The notes beneath the pieces are model-generated. The model saw nothing but the letters and a program-made list of their open reading frames with translations. It searched no databases and had not been told where the DNA came from. A program made the translations under genes and the position numbers. 64,000 nucleotides of DNA from NCBI RefSeq assembly GCF_030503855.1, contig NZ_CP129971.1:3038001-3102000 (forward strand). The letters run 5' to 3'. This document shows, one piece after another, positions 9,292 to 18,835 of the stretch (position 1 is its first letter; every line of letters begins with the position of its first letter). This stretch comes from Marivirga salinae. Its GTDB lineage: Bacteria > Bacteroidota > Bacteroidia > Cytophagales > Cyclobacteriaceae.

Positions 9292-10545
9292 TCAACTTTC
9301 TATTGTGATTTGATGGAGCTGTTCTTTATTGATATAATTTATTTTTAATCCGCTTACTTTACAGATTTTTTGAATAATTGCTAAGCCTAAACCTAAAGAT
9401 GAACTACTTTGATTTCCTTTCTTAAATCGGGCGAAAAGTAGTTCAGGTTTATGGTTTAATGGTTTACCAGAGTTTTCAATTATTAATTGATTTTTTTTCA
9501 AGTAAACTTTTATAAAACCTCCTTCAGGTATATTATGCTTGATGGCGTTATTCAAAAGATTGGTAATCAAGATTTCTAATAATACTGGATGAATACTCCA
9601 TTCAATGTCTTCGCTAACTTTTTTACTTAAATTAATTCCCTTTAAATAGATTAATTCTTCGTATTCATCTAATAAATCTTCCAAGGTATTGCTTACATCA
9701 ACACTTTCCTTTTGTTCAAATTCCTGATTATCAATTTTAGCCAGTAATGTTAAAGTATTTCCTAATTTTGATAGGTTAGTTAAACTTTTGGAAGCCTCAC
9801 TTACTAATATTTTCTGTTCTTCATCAAGATTACCATTTTGCAAAATTTCTAATTTACCTTTTGCAATACTAATTGGCGTTTGAATTTCATGGCTTGCATT
9901 CTCCGTGAATTCTTTCAAAGACTGGTAATCAGCCATTACTTTTTGGGACATCTGATGAATAAATTCATTTAATCTTTTAAACTCCTTAGTATCTGTTTTA
10001 GGAAGATTAAAAGGCTCATTTTCTTTTATATCGAATCGCTTAATAGCAGAAAGTGTATCTTCAAATGGTTTTAATAGTCCTCGGGAAAGTAACCAGCTCC
10101 CTAAAAGCACTACAACAAATAGCAGTAAATATGTTTTTACTAAAGATTCAATTACTCCGTCAACTATATCATCTTGCTCGATTATAATATCATAAAGAGT
10201 TATTTTATAAAACCTTCCCTCAACTTTTTTACCCACTTCAAGCTTATTATGCAACTCAGGTCTTTCTAAGGTACTGTGGTAGACAATAGTATCTGAAAAC
10301 ATAATGTTATCTACTTCAATTGAATCTTGCTGTGGCAAAATGATAACTTTATCCCGAATGATATCTCTTGTAGGCTGTCTCCTTTCAATGTATTTTTCAG
10401 TGGAACGCAACCTTTCTTGTAAAAACCAACGCTCCTCTTTCTTTACTTCATTTGAAATGATTTGAACAGTAACTACACCACCGATAATGAATACGATAAA
10501 AGAGAGCCCGAGGAATATTAATACTATTTTGGTTATCAGTCGCAT
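9292..10545 (-). CDS. Sensor histidine kinase, OmpR-family partner
   Basis: 417 residues with membrane helices at about 7-29 and 137-158 flanking a roughly 105-residue periplasmic sensor. A HAMP-like linker follows. HisKA has its phosphoacceptor in ENASHEIQTP (about residue 217). HATPase_c shows the N box (LLNNAIKHN), a short G1 region (IENSGKP) and G2 (SLGLGLAII). It starts one base after the stop of the response regulator, so the two are cotranscribed. The topology is that of PhoQ/QseC/RprX-like kinases. The downstream beta-barrel gene is a plausible target. Confidence 0.88.
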   Translation of the reverse strand: MRLITKIVLIFLGLSFIVFIIGGVVTVQIISNEVKKEERWFLQERLRSTEKYIERRQPTRDIIRDKVIILPQQDSIEVDNIMFSDTIVYHSTLERPELHNKLEVGKKVEGRFYKITLYDIIIEQDDIVDGVIESLVKTYLLLFVVVLLGSWLLSRGLLKPFEDTLSAIKRFDIKENEPFNLPKTDTKEFKRLNEFIHQMSQKVMADYQSLKEFTENASHEIQTPISIAKGKLEILQNGNLDEEQKILVSEASKSLTNLSKLGNTLTLLAKIDNQEFEQKESVDVSNTLEDLLDEYEELIYLKGINLSKKVSEDIEWSIHPVLLEILITNLLNNAIKHNIPEGGFIKVYLKKNQLIIENSGKPLNHKPELLFARFKKGNQSSSSLGLGLAIIQKICKVSGLKINYINKEQLHQITIES

Positions 10546-10546
10546 A

Positions 10547-11224
10547 TTATAAAGTCTTGAGCTTGTAGCCTACACCGTAAACTGTTTCCAGCAAATCAGT
10601 TCCGGTTGCTTTTTGAATTTTTTTTCTTAAGTTTTTGATATGTTGATATACAAAATCAAATGAATCACTTTGATCTATAAAATCGCCCCAAAGGTGTTCA
10701 GCTATATTTTGTTTGGTTAATACTCTTTTGGCATTATTGGCAAAAAACAAAAGCATTTCATATTCCTTTTTGGTTAAATCCAGTAACTCATCCCCTACTT
10801 TTACTTCTTTCTTATCCGTATCAATCAATATCTTATCTAGTTGGATTTCATTACTGCTCTCTTGCTTTCTGGTTCGGTAAATAGCTTTTAATCGAGAAGC
10901 TAATTCTAATAAATGAAATGGTTTACCTAAGTAATCATCTGCACCTGCATCTAAGCCTCTTACTTTATCATCAATGGAATTCTTAGCAGATAGAATTAAA
11001 GTTCCGATACTTTTTCTGTTGGCTCTTAGAGAATATAACAGATCCATTCCGTTTCCATCAGGCAACATCAAATCTAAAATCACAACATCATATTCATAAG
11101 CCGCTAATTTATCGGTTGCGGTAAAAAAATCTGGTGCAATACTCGTTTGAAAACCTTCCTTTATAAGGTAATCCTCAATGTTTTTTGCCAATTCTACTTG
11201 ATCTTCTACAATTAATACTTTCAT
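10547..11224 (-). CDS. Response regulator, OmpR/PhoB family
   Basis: 225 residues. The receiver domain (1-115) has the acidic pair in IVEDQ, the phosphoacceptor Asp in VILDLMLPDGNG (about residue 51), the conserved Ser in LILSAK and Lys in YLGKPF. The C-terminal winged helix (about 130-222) has LTKKEYEMLLFF and the terminal VYGVGYKL typical of Trans_reg_C. It acts as a DNA-binding transcription factor after phosphorylation by the kinase encoded one base downstream. It is divergently transcribed from the hybrid kinase at 11479; the 254-bp gap must hold both promoters. Confidence 0.92.
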   Translation of the reverse strand: MKVLIVEDQVELAKNIEDYLIKEGFQTSIAPDFFTATDKLAAYEYDVVILDLMLPDGNGMDLLYSLRANRKSIGTLILSAKNSIDDKVRGLDAGADDYLGKPFHLLELASRLKAIYRTRKQESSNEIQLDKILIDTDKKEVKVGDELLDLTKKEYEMLLFFANNAKRVLTKQNIAEHLWGDFIDQSDSFDFVYQHIKNLRKKIQKATGTDLLETVYGVGYKLKTL

Positions 11225-11478
11225 CTTCTTTGTTGTAGTCTATAAAACTACTGTAATTTTTATTCTTAGGATATTTTAAGTCATAAATTCTACTGTCAAT
11301 TATTTAATGGCGACTTAGCCTATCTTTATTAAACACAAAGTTAAAACTGAATTCTGAAGCAATTTTGAAGATACGGATGTAACTAATATCACATATCTTC
11401 TAAGTATTTGTAAATAAATCAATAAAACAATTGAATAAATGAAAATAAAATAAGAATTTAAAACTAGAATAGGGAAAA

Positions 11479-14400
11479 ATGAAATTAAATGATCCATCAA
11501 TTGCTCGTGAGCTAGAGGAAAGCAACCAAAGATTATTAGAAGCACAGCAATTAGCAAAAATAGGGAACTGGGAAGCCAATGTTAATTCAGGTAATATCCT
11601 CTGGTCTCCTGTTGTCTATGAAATATTTGAATGTGATCCCAATTCCTATAACCCCACCATTACTTCATTTAAAGAAATGGTGCATCCGGATGACGAAGCA
11701 AATGTTTTTGAAGAGGATATAAAAGCATTTAAAACAGGATATTTTAATCTCACCCACAGAATCATCACCAAAAAAGGAAATGTTAAATATGTTCATGAAA
11801 TTGCTTCAAAAGTTGAAGATGGAGATGAACTAATTTACAGAGGAACCATTCAGGATATCACCCAGCTTAGAGAAACAGAAAAAGCCCTTATTTTAGAAAA
11901 AAAGAAATTAGATTTAATTATTTCGAGCAGTAATTTAGGAAGCTATGATTGGGATAAGGAAAAGAAATGTTATTATTTAAACAGAAATTATGCAAAAACT
12001 CTAGGTTATTCTGAAAACGAGCTGAAATCAATAAGTTTTACTAAATGGTTTGAAACTGTGCATCCTGAGGATATGGCTGTGATGACTGATTTCTTCAATA
12101 GCCGAAAAGAAGAAGACATCATTCCATATGAATTTGAAATAAGACTTAAACACAAAGAAGGGCACTGGGTATGGGTTTTTAATAATGGCAGAGCAGAAGG
12201 TTTAAACCAAGATTTGATGCCTACCTATCAATCAGGGATAATTTTGGAAATTTCGGAACGGAAACAAGCCGAAATAGAATTAGACAGAACCAAGGCATTA
12301 TTACTGCAAACAAATTCGATTACAAAAACCGGTGGTTGGAGCTGGAATTTAAATAATGGCGAAATCCAATGGACAGAAAATACCAGAAATATTAATGAAG
12401 TTGATGATGGTTATGAACCTACCTTTGATAGTATTTTCGATTTTTTTTCGGATAAAAGTCTTGTCCCTCAAGTTAAGACGCTAATTGATAATAGTATTCA
12501 TAAAAAAGAAAAATTTGATCTTGAATTGCAATTGCTGACTGGCAAGGGCAATAAATTTTGGGCAAGATTAATTGGGATTCCTGAAATTGTGGACGGTAAA
12601 GTTCAAAGACTTTATGGAACCATCCAGAATATAGAAGATCAAAAAAGAAATGAATTTCAACTACAAGAAAAAACAAAACAATACAATGAACTAGTAGAAA
12701 ATATTCCAATAGGTGTTTATAAACTCAATAGAAAAGGAGAATTAAATTACATGAGTCCTCCTTTCAAAAAGATGATTGGTGTAGAAGATAGAGAAATTGA
12801 TACCAATGACTTTGCTAATGAAGTGGTACACCCAGAGGATTTGGAAATGTTTTTGAAAGCCAATAACTATGCTTTGGACAACTATCAATATTTCAATCTG
12901 GAATTTAGGATCATTGTAAAATCGCAAACCAAATGGGTAAGGGCAACTTCACAACCCAGCAAAGACATTGACGGTAATTGGTATTGGTTTGGTACACTTT
13001 CAGATATAACCCAAAGAAAGAATACGGAGCTAAAAGTCAAAGAGAATGAAAAGCAATTGCAGAACATTATCAGTTCCATGACGGAAGCTTTAGTTTTCTA
13101 TGATCAGAATGGGATTATTCGGTCTATAAATGATAGTGCTGGACAAATATTAGAACTCGATAGATCTGAAATTATTGGAAATCGACTTTCCCAAACCATT
13201 ATTAAACTTTTTGATGTTGATGGAAATCCTTTGTTAGATGATAAACACCCTGTCGAGATTGCATTGCGGAAAAAAAAGTCATTTAATGACATTAGAATAC
13301 AATTATTGAATAGTAATACCCATAAGATCATCTGGATAGAAGCTAATATTAAAATAATTGAAGAGGCTGATACCCATTGGGCCCTCGTTACTTTCAACGA
13401 TATTAGTGACCGAGTAAAAGCCGAAAAACAATTGTTAGAGGCAAAAAAAGCTGCTGAATCTGCCAATCAGGCTAAATCTACTTTTTTAGCTAATATGAGT
13501 CATGAAATTCGTACTCCTCTGAATGGTGTAATTGGATTTTCCGATCTATTGAGAAATACTAACTTAAATGTTCTTCAAACTGATTACACTCAGCATATTT
13601 ATAATTCTGCTCATTCCCTTCTCGGAATTATCAACGATATCCTAGACTTTTCAAAGATTGAAGCAGGTAAATTAAAGCTTCAGATGGAGGAAATAAATGG
13701 TTTAGATCTAGTAGAATCGGCTATCAGTTTTATAACATTCCAAGCCTCGCAAAAGAACCTAGAGCTGCTAATTGATTATGATCAAGACGTTCCTCTCTAT
13801 TTTGAAGCAGATGAATTACGATTAAGGCAAATCTTAATTAATTTATTAGGAAATGCTGTCAAATTCACGAAAAGTGGGAATATAATTCTTAAAGTAAGTA
13901 GAATAAAGAAAAGCCATAAACTCAAATTTGAAGTAATTGATACCGGAATAGGTATTTCAACTAAACAACAAAAAAATATCTTTCGCGCGTTTGAACAAGC
14001 AGATGTTTCCACAACCCGAAAATTCGGAGGTTCAGGATTAGGGCTCACCATTTCCAATAAATTATTGAAAATGATGAAAAGCAAGCTGCATCTGGAAAGT
14101 AAATTGAATAAAGGAAGCAACTTTAGCTTTAATATTGATATTAGAAAATCAGATGAAACATTAAAACTAAATGAAGCGGAAAAGCCAATTAAAAAATTTC
14201 AAAAGCTGTTGGTAGTAGATGATAATCCTATTCAAATTGAATCATTTCAGAAATTATTTAAAGGTTTTAATGTACAGGTAGTTTATTGTCAATCAGCTGT
14301 GGATGCTTATAAAATGATTTCAAATGAAAAGGATTTTGATCTAATCATTATTGATGAAGAAATGCCCAATATAAATGGGCTTGAATTATTAAAAATGCTA

Positions 14401-15372
14401 AAAGAACGGACGCTCTTAGAAAACACTTCTGTTATAATTTTGCATAAGCATATTGAAAGTCAATTTTTCTATTCAGAATATGTAGACGAGCCCGATGTTT
14501 TTAAATTACCAAAACCAGTACTCCCCACTAAACTATTAAAATTAATACATGATATTGATTCTGGCGATGTAAGCTTAAAATCTCTTACAGAAAAAGATAA
14601 TGCTAGAATTGAACAGAAAGTAGATATCAATAAAATCTTAATTGCTGAAGATAATGAGGTCAATAAGTTTTTAATTATCCGAATATTGGAAAACACCTTA
14701 CCCGACTCTGAACTGATCCATGCTGAAAATGGAGAGATTGCAGTGGAGAAATTTAAAAAGTACCAGCCGGATTTAATTTTAATGGATATTCAAATGCCAA
14801 TTTTGAGCGGTATAGAAGCTACAGAGATTATTAGAACAATAGAAAATCCAGGACTAAATACACCTATAGTAGCGCTTTCAGCAGGAGTATTAAAAGAGGA
14901 GAAAGAAAATGCTTTAGCGGCAGGAATAGATGATTTCTTAGAGAAACCCTTAATTCAGGAAGATTTATTGAGGACTTTAGAAAAACTTAAGTTAGATGGA
15001 AGAATTAAAGAAACTGAACGAGAACAGAAAACCCAGCAAAAGTTAAAAACTTTCAATAAGGAAGAATTATTAAAACGATTGAACCATAATGAAAAGCATT
15101 ATACTAGCTTCATTACTTTGGCACAAGAAAACATGCGGACTTTTGAAAGACAAATAAACGAAACCATTGAAATTGAAAATATCCAAGCTTTAAGGACTGT
15201 CTTACATAAATTAAAAGGGACTGCCTTAGCTGCCTGTTTTGAAAATTTAGGATTAATAATTGATCAATTTGAAAGACCAAGTTTCTATAACAGTAAAGTA
15301 ACTCACTATATGAAGTCTAAAATGATCCCAGAATTGCATAAACTTATTAAAATATTGGAAGAGGAAAAGTGA
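11479..15372 (+). CDS. Hybrid sensor histidine kinase with five PAS domains, two receivers and an Hpt domain
   Basis: 1297 residues, with no membrane segment or signal peptide, so cytoplasmic. Five PAS/PAC units run over about 15-655, recognisable by repeated WxW and TIQDITQ/TLSDITQ-type PAC endings. HisKA (FLANMSHEIRTPLNG, His near 675) and HATPase_c (N box LINLLGNAVKF, G1 DTGIGIS, G2 GGSGLGL) follow. Receiver 1 (about 912-1030) keeps the acidic pair and phosphoacceptor (IIIDEEMP) and Lys but has Leu-His where the conserved Thr/Ser should be. Receiver 2 (about 1053-1170: LILMDIQMP, ALSAG, LEKPL) looks complete. A C-terminal Hpt domain has LHKLKGTA. It is a full phosphorelay on one chain, and the output regulator is not adjacent. 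Confidence 0.92.
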   Translation: MKLNDPSIARELEESNQRLLEAQQLAKIGNWEANVNSGNILWSPVVYEIFECDPNSYNPTITSFKEMVHPDDEANVFEEDIKAFKTGYFNLTHRIITKKGNVKYVHEIASKVEDGDELIYRGTIQDITQLRETEKALILEKKKLDLIISSSNLGSYDWDKEKKCYYLNRNYAKTLGYSENELKSISFTKWFETVHPEDMAVMTDFFNSRKEEDIIPYEFEIRLKHKEGHWVWVFNNGRAEGLNQDLMPTYQSGIILEISERKQAEIELDRTKALLLQTNSITKTGGWSWNLNNGEIQWTENTRNINEVDDGYEPTFDSIFDFFSDKSLVPQVKTLIDNSIHKKEKFDLELQLLTGKGNKFWARLIGIPEIVDGKVQRLYGTIQNIEDQKRNEFQLQEKTKQYNELVENIPIGVYKLNRKGELNYMSPPFKKMIGVEDREIDTNDFANEVVHPEDLEMFLKANNYALDNYQYFNLEFRIIVKSQTKWVRATSQPSKDIDGNWYWFGTLSDITQRKNTELKVKENEKQLQNIISSMTEALVFYDQNGIIRSINDSAGQILELDRSEIIGNRLSQTIIKLFDVDGNPLLDDKHPVEIALRKKKSFNDIRIQLLNSNTHKIIWIEANIKIIEEADTHWALVTFNDISDRVKAEKQLLEAKKAAESANQAKSTFLANMSHEIRTPLNGVIGFSDLLRNTNLNVLQTDYTQHIYNSAHSLLGIINDILDFSKIEAGKLKLQMEEINGLDLVESAISFITFQASQKNLELLIDYDQDVPLYFEADELRLRQILINLLGNAVKFTKSGNIILKVSRIKKSHKLKFEVIDTGIGISTKQQKNIFRAFEQADVSTTRKFGGSGLGLTISNKLLKMMKSKLHLESKLNKGSNFSFNIDIRKSDETLKLNEAEKPIKKFQKLLVVDDNPIQIESFQKLFKGFNVQVVYCQSAVDAYKMISNEKDFDLIIIDEEMPNINGLELLKMLKERTLLENTSVIILHKHIESQFFYSEYVDEPDVFKLPKPVLPTKLLKLIHDIDSGDVSLKSLTEKDNARIEQKVDINKILIAEDNEVNKFLIIRILENTLPDSELIHAENGEIAVEKFKKYQPDLILMDIQMPILSGIEATEIIRTIENPGLNTPIVALSAGVLKEEKENALAAGIDDFLEKPLIQEDLLRTLEKLKLDGRIKETEREQKTQQKLKTFNKEELLKRLNHNEKHYTSFITLAQENMRTFERQINETIEIENIQALRTVLHKLKGTALAACFENLGLIIDQFERPSFYNSKVTHYMKSKMIPELHKLIKILEEEK

Positions 15373-15797
15373 TCTTGGTATTCATTGTACTTATACAATC
15401 CTTTCTTTAAAAGTATGCTTATTTAGATAACGTAAAATCAATAGATGCTATTATCAATGCTAACTTTGAAGTTATTTCGGGTTCCAGTAATGAAGCCATC
15501 TATAACTTATTTATCAGTAAACCTTTCTTGACAAACCATTAATCAATATTGAAATTCTTTAGAAATATCCCATAAAAGCCATTCTGTTGATTTGTTGGAA
15601 GTAGGTAGAAACTTGTATGGCGATTGTAGAAAAAAGAAGCCAGAATTCTGATATTAATAATTTAATTAAAATACTGAACTTTATATATTTTTTATACAAT
15701 TTATATAGAATTTAAATGTATTTTTCTAAGAAAATATAATATATTTATGTTTGCTTAATACATAAATCAATTTCTATATCATTTAAATGGCAAAGCG
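15373..15797 (+). other. 425-bp gap, possibly with a receiver-domain remnant
   Basis: No intact gene. One reading frame around 15430-15541 gives a short peptide ending FISKPFLTNH and a stop; ISKPF is the motif found at the end of receiver domains, so this may be the eroded end of a response regulator that once followed the hybrid kinase. This rests on a few residues and is weak. The AT-rich 15640-15790 stretch probably carries the promoter of the next gene; I could not place it with confidence. Confidence 0.25.
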
Positions 15798-17960
15798 ATG
15801 ATCCAAAATTATATAAAATTCTTCATATGGTGTACTGCATTGCTATTACATTCGAACTCTTTTTCACAAAGTAGCCAAGATAATGATAAAGATAGTGCAA
15901 TGATTGCTCTTGAAATCAGCAACGCCTATTCCGAAAAAGCATTATGGTACAGGAGTATGGATCATTTTAATAAGGATAGTTCTCTTTATTATACAGCTAA
16001 GGCTTTAGAGGTTCTTGATGATCAGGAGCCTCTTCATAAACCAGCACTTAAAAGGTTAAATTTTAAAAAACAGCAAATAGTAGAAGAGCTTTCAGCTGAT
16101 CAAGTTTTGGCTTTAAGTAGAGCCTACCAAGATAAAGCCTTATGGTATAAAGAGATGCCTCATTTCAACCGCGACAGTACTGTTTTTTATTTTGACATGG
16201 CTGCCCTCCTACTCCAAAATAGCCAGCCCTTACACTATGAAGGCTTGGCTAAATTGTATCTTGATATTACGGATAGATCAAATAGGTCACATAACTTTAA
16301 TGTGGTGGATTCGCTGGCTCCTATCGGTTGGTCGTATTATGAAAAAATCCCGGAAAGTAAGAGAGACAAGGTTTTGGGTTATAATTTATTAAATAACTGG
16401 GCTATGATAAAAATTATCAGAGGAGAACCTAAACCTGGCCTTGAGCTTTTTGTAAAAGCACTGGATTTAGTCAAAGATGATCCCCGACCTGAAATTCAGC
16501 TTAAAGTAATGAAAGATAAGGGAAGGTTTTATTACCAAAATGGTTTGCCTGAAGAAAAAGAATTAGGAGTTCAATATCTAAAGCAAAGTATGATCGGTTA
16601 TCAAAAATCAGAGTTCCCTCAAAAAAATGAAGCGCTGATTCTCAGTTACAAACTTTTAGCCTACCATTACGAAGACCTCTCAAAACCTGATTCAAGTGTC
16701 TATTATTTAAATAAAATAGAAAAACTATTACCTCAAATTACAAACCCATTCCATCATGCTTGGCATTCTTACGCAATGGCTGGTAGCTTGATTGACAGAA
16801 AAAAATATGAAGAGGCAAAATCTTATTTAGAAAAAAACATAAAGTTCTTAGAGGAATACAACCTTCGGACCATTGATATTTACCAATTCTCTTATTTTCT
16901 ATTGGGAGATATTGCAGAGATTAAAGGTAAATACGATGAAGCAATTAAATATTATGAATTAGCCAAAGAGGCTTCCATTGCCATAAACACCAATGCAAAC
17001 ACGGCTTATTTTATTGAATTATTATCCGGAATATATGCACGCACAGGAGATTATAAAACTGCTCTCGAATACTATAAAGAGTACTCCAAGATTAATAATG
17101 TTATCGAAGTAGAAAGAAATGAAAGGAGCCTTCGAGAAAGCGAATTACAAATGAATGTACTCAATAAAGACAAAGAGCTTGCCGCTAACCAGCAAAAACA
17201 AACCATCTATATTGGTTCTCTAATTATTGGTGCTTTGTTAATCGGATTACTATACCGCAATTATAGGCTTAAGCAAAAGAGTAATGATAAACTGCAACTA
17301 TTAAACGAAGAGTTAGGCCAAAAAAATCTATTGCTAGATAAACGAAACGCTGAAAACGAACTGCTACTAAAAGAAATACATCATCGTGTAAAAAATAATC
17401 TGGAACTGGTCAAGAGCTTAATTTCATTACAATCCGCTCAAATAGAAGATCCTGCCACTAAAGAAGCCATGATAGCCAGTCAAAACCGAGTTCAATCTAT
17501 GGGCATTATCCACCAAAAGTTATATCAGGGAACAAACTTAGGGTGTATAGAAATGAAGGATTATTTCCTAAATCTGGGTGAAGGAATTTTGGACACCTTT
17601 AATGCAGAAGAAAAAGTAAAAATCGAGTGTGCCATGGAAAATTTAGAACTAGATGTGGACACTGCAGTCCCTATTGGGCTTATTGTTAACGAGCTTTTGA
17701 CTAATGCATTGAAGTACGCATTTCCGAAAAATGAACAAGGCACCATCCATATCAGTTTAGAAAAAACAACTGATAGTAATTTAAAATTGAAAATAAAAGA
17801 CAACGGAGTAGGTAAAGTAGTGGGACTAGCCCCTAAAGGGACCGGTTTCGGTTCGCAGTTGGTGCAATTATTAACCCTGCAATTGAACGGTAAAATGCAG
17901 GAGCATACTAATGAAGGCACCCATATTGAATTCGATTTCTTATTAAAGAAAAGTGCATAA
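15798..17960 (+). CDS. TPR-type sensor histidine kinase, HisKA_2 family, partner of a LytTR regulator
   Basis: 720 residues. A signal peptide (to about 24, NSFSQ) exports an N-terminal sensor of helical repeats (about 30-465, TPR-like), anchored by one membrane helix (about 474-493, IIGALLIGLLY). A coiled segment leads to a HisKA_2 domain with the phosphoacceptor in EIHHRVKNN (about 525). The HATPase domain has NELLTNALKYAF, DNGVG and GFGSQLV. Residues about 40-75 and 105-140 are a tandem duplicate: both contain an AYxxKALWY...HFN(K/R)DS pattern. HisKA_2 kinases of this form are normally paired with LytTR regulators, and the stop codon here abuts the ATG of one. It is the likely sensor for the repeated promoter modules downstream; the ligand is unknown. 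Confidence 0.9.
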   Translation: MIQNYIKFFIWCTALLLHSNSFSQSSQDNDKDSAMIALEISNAYSEKALWYRSMDHFNKDSSLYYTAKALEVLDDQEPLHKPALKRLNFKKQQIVEELSADQVLALSRAYQDKALWYKEMPHFNRDSTVFYFDMAALLLQNSQPLHYEGLAKLYLDITDRSNRSHNFNVVDSLAPIGWSYYEKIPESKRDKVLGYNLLNNWAMIKIIRGEPKPGLELFVKALDLVKDDPRPEIQLKVMKDKGRFYYQNGLPEEKELGVQYLKQSMIGYQKSEFPQKNEALILSYKLLAYHYEDLSKPDSSVYYLNKIEKLLPQITNPFHHAWHSYAMAGSLIDRKKYEEAKSYLEKNIKFLEEYNLRTIDIYQFSYFLLGDIAEIKGKYDEAIKYYELAKEASIAINTNANTAYFIELLSGIYARTGDYKTALEYYKEYSKINNVIEVERNERSLRESELQMNVLNKDKELAANQQKQTIYIGSLIIGALLIGLLYRNYRLKQKSNDKLQLLNEELGQKNLLLDKRNAENELLLKEIHHRVKNNLELVKSLISLQSAQIEDPATKEAMIASQNRVQSMGIIHQKLYQGTNLGCIEMKDYFLNLGEGILDTFNAEEKVKIECAMENLELDVDTAVPIGLIVNELLTNALKYAFPKNEQGTIHISLEKTTDSNLKLKIKDNGVGKVVGLAPKGTGFGSQLVQLLTLQLNGKMQEHTNEGTHIEFDFLLKKSA

Positions 17961-18704
17961 ATGAGCGAAAAGTTTAAAATATTAATTGTTGAAGATGAAA
18001 TGCTGATTGGGGCAAATATTTCATTACAACTAAATGAATTGGGATATGAGGTTACTGGCATCGTTCCCAGAGGTGAAGAAGCACTTCAGCATATTGAGAA
18101 AACCACTCCTGACATCATGCTTCTGGATATAAATCTGAAAGGAGACTTAGATGGCATCCAGACCGCTATAGAGATGCAAAAAACACATAATATCCCCATT
18201 ATTTATTTGACAGCTAATACTGATGAGGCACATTTCAACCGGGCTAAAGAAACCAAACCATTTGGATTTATATCCAAGCCTTTTAAAAAATTAGATTTAC
18301 AACGGACGATCGAATTAACTATTAGCCAGATGGATAAGAAAATCAGAATGCATACTGATTCAGAATCTCTAAGCAGTAATTCTTTCATTTTAAGTGATAG
18401 TATTTTTGTAAGGCATTTAAATTCAATGGTTAAGGTAGAAATTAAGGACATCCTCTATATTGAAGCGGAACGGAATTATTGCCGAATATTTTCAAGTACT
18501 AAAGAATATTTGGTGGTCTTGTCGCTAAAAGAAATGGATGAAAAACTCCCTGCTAAGCATTTTCTAAGAACCCACCGTTCTTATATCATCAATCTTTCTC
18601 AAATTAAAGAGATAGCTGCAACTCATGTTGTGATAGGGAACAAAGCTCTTCCTGTCACAAAAGTGCAAAGGGAAGAATTGTTAAAGCGCATACAAGCTAT
18701 TTAA
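17961..18704 (+). CDS. Response regulator with LytTR DNA-binding domain
   Basis: 247 residues. The receiver domain (1-120) has IVEDE, the phosphoacceptor Asp in LLDINLKG (about 53), Thr in IYLTAN and Lys in ISKPF. The LytTR domain (about 140-245) has IKDILYIEAERNYCRIF, represented by DILYIEAERNY, then FLRTHRSYIINL. LytTR proteins bind short direct repeats about two helical turns apart. Its ATG directly follows the kinase's TAA, so translation is likely coupled. The first of six triple-box promoter modules begins 5 bp after its stop codon, so it is the best local candidate to bind them; that link is my inference. Confidence 0.93.
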   Translation: MSEKFKILIVEDEMLIGANISLQLNELGYEVTGIVPRGEEALQHIEKTTPDIMLLDINLKGDLDGIQTAIEMQKTHNIPIIYLTANTDEAHFNRAKETKPFGFISKPFKKLDLQRTIELTISQMDKKIRMHTDSESLSSNSFILSDSIFVRHLNSMVKVEIKDILYIEAERNYCRIFSSTKEYLVVLSLKEMDEKLPAKHFLRTHRSYIINLSQIKEIAATHVVIGNKALPVTKVQREELLKRIQAI

Positions 18705-18708
18705 TTCC

Positions 18709-18801
18709 TTTGGACATAAAACCAGCACCTTCGGACAATAAATCTGGGCTTTCGTCCTTGATCGGTTTGATTCCAAGTTGATAGTCAGTTGATTAGCAAA
18801 T
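18709..18801 (+). promoter_or_regulatory. Triple-box promoter module, copy 1
   Basis: Boxes start at 18709 (TTTGGACA), 18730 (TTCGGACA) and 18751 (TTCGTCCT), exactly 21 bp apart. The common CCTTGATCGGTTT follows box 3, and a weak -7-like TAGCAAAT starts at 18794, 43 bp from the start of box 3. The ATG of the acyltransferase gene is at 18836, giving a leader of about 30 nt. Box 1 has one mismatch to the consensus. Confidence 0.75.
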
Positions 18802-18835
18802 GTTTACGAAGCATTTAAACTAATCCACTATCATT

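Noticed and set aside
17561..18061. A 166-codon minus-strand frame over the kinase-regulator junction
   Set aside because: It is a shadow of two well-supported plus-strand genes and has no recognisable domain.
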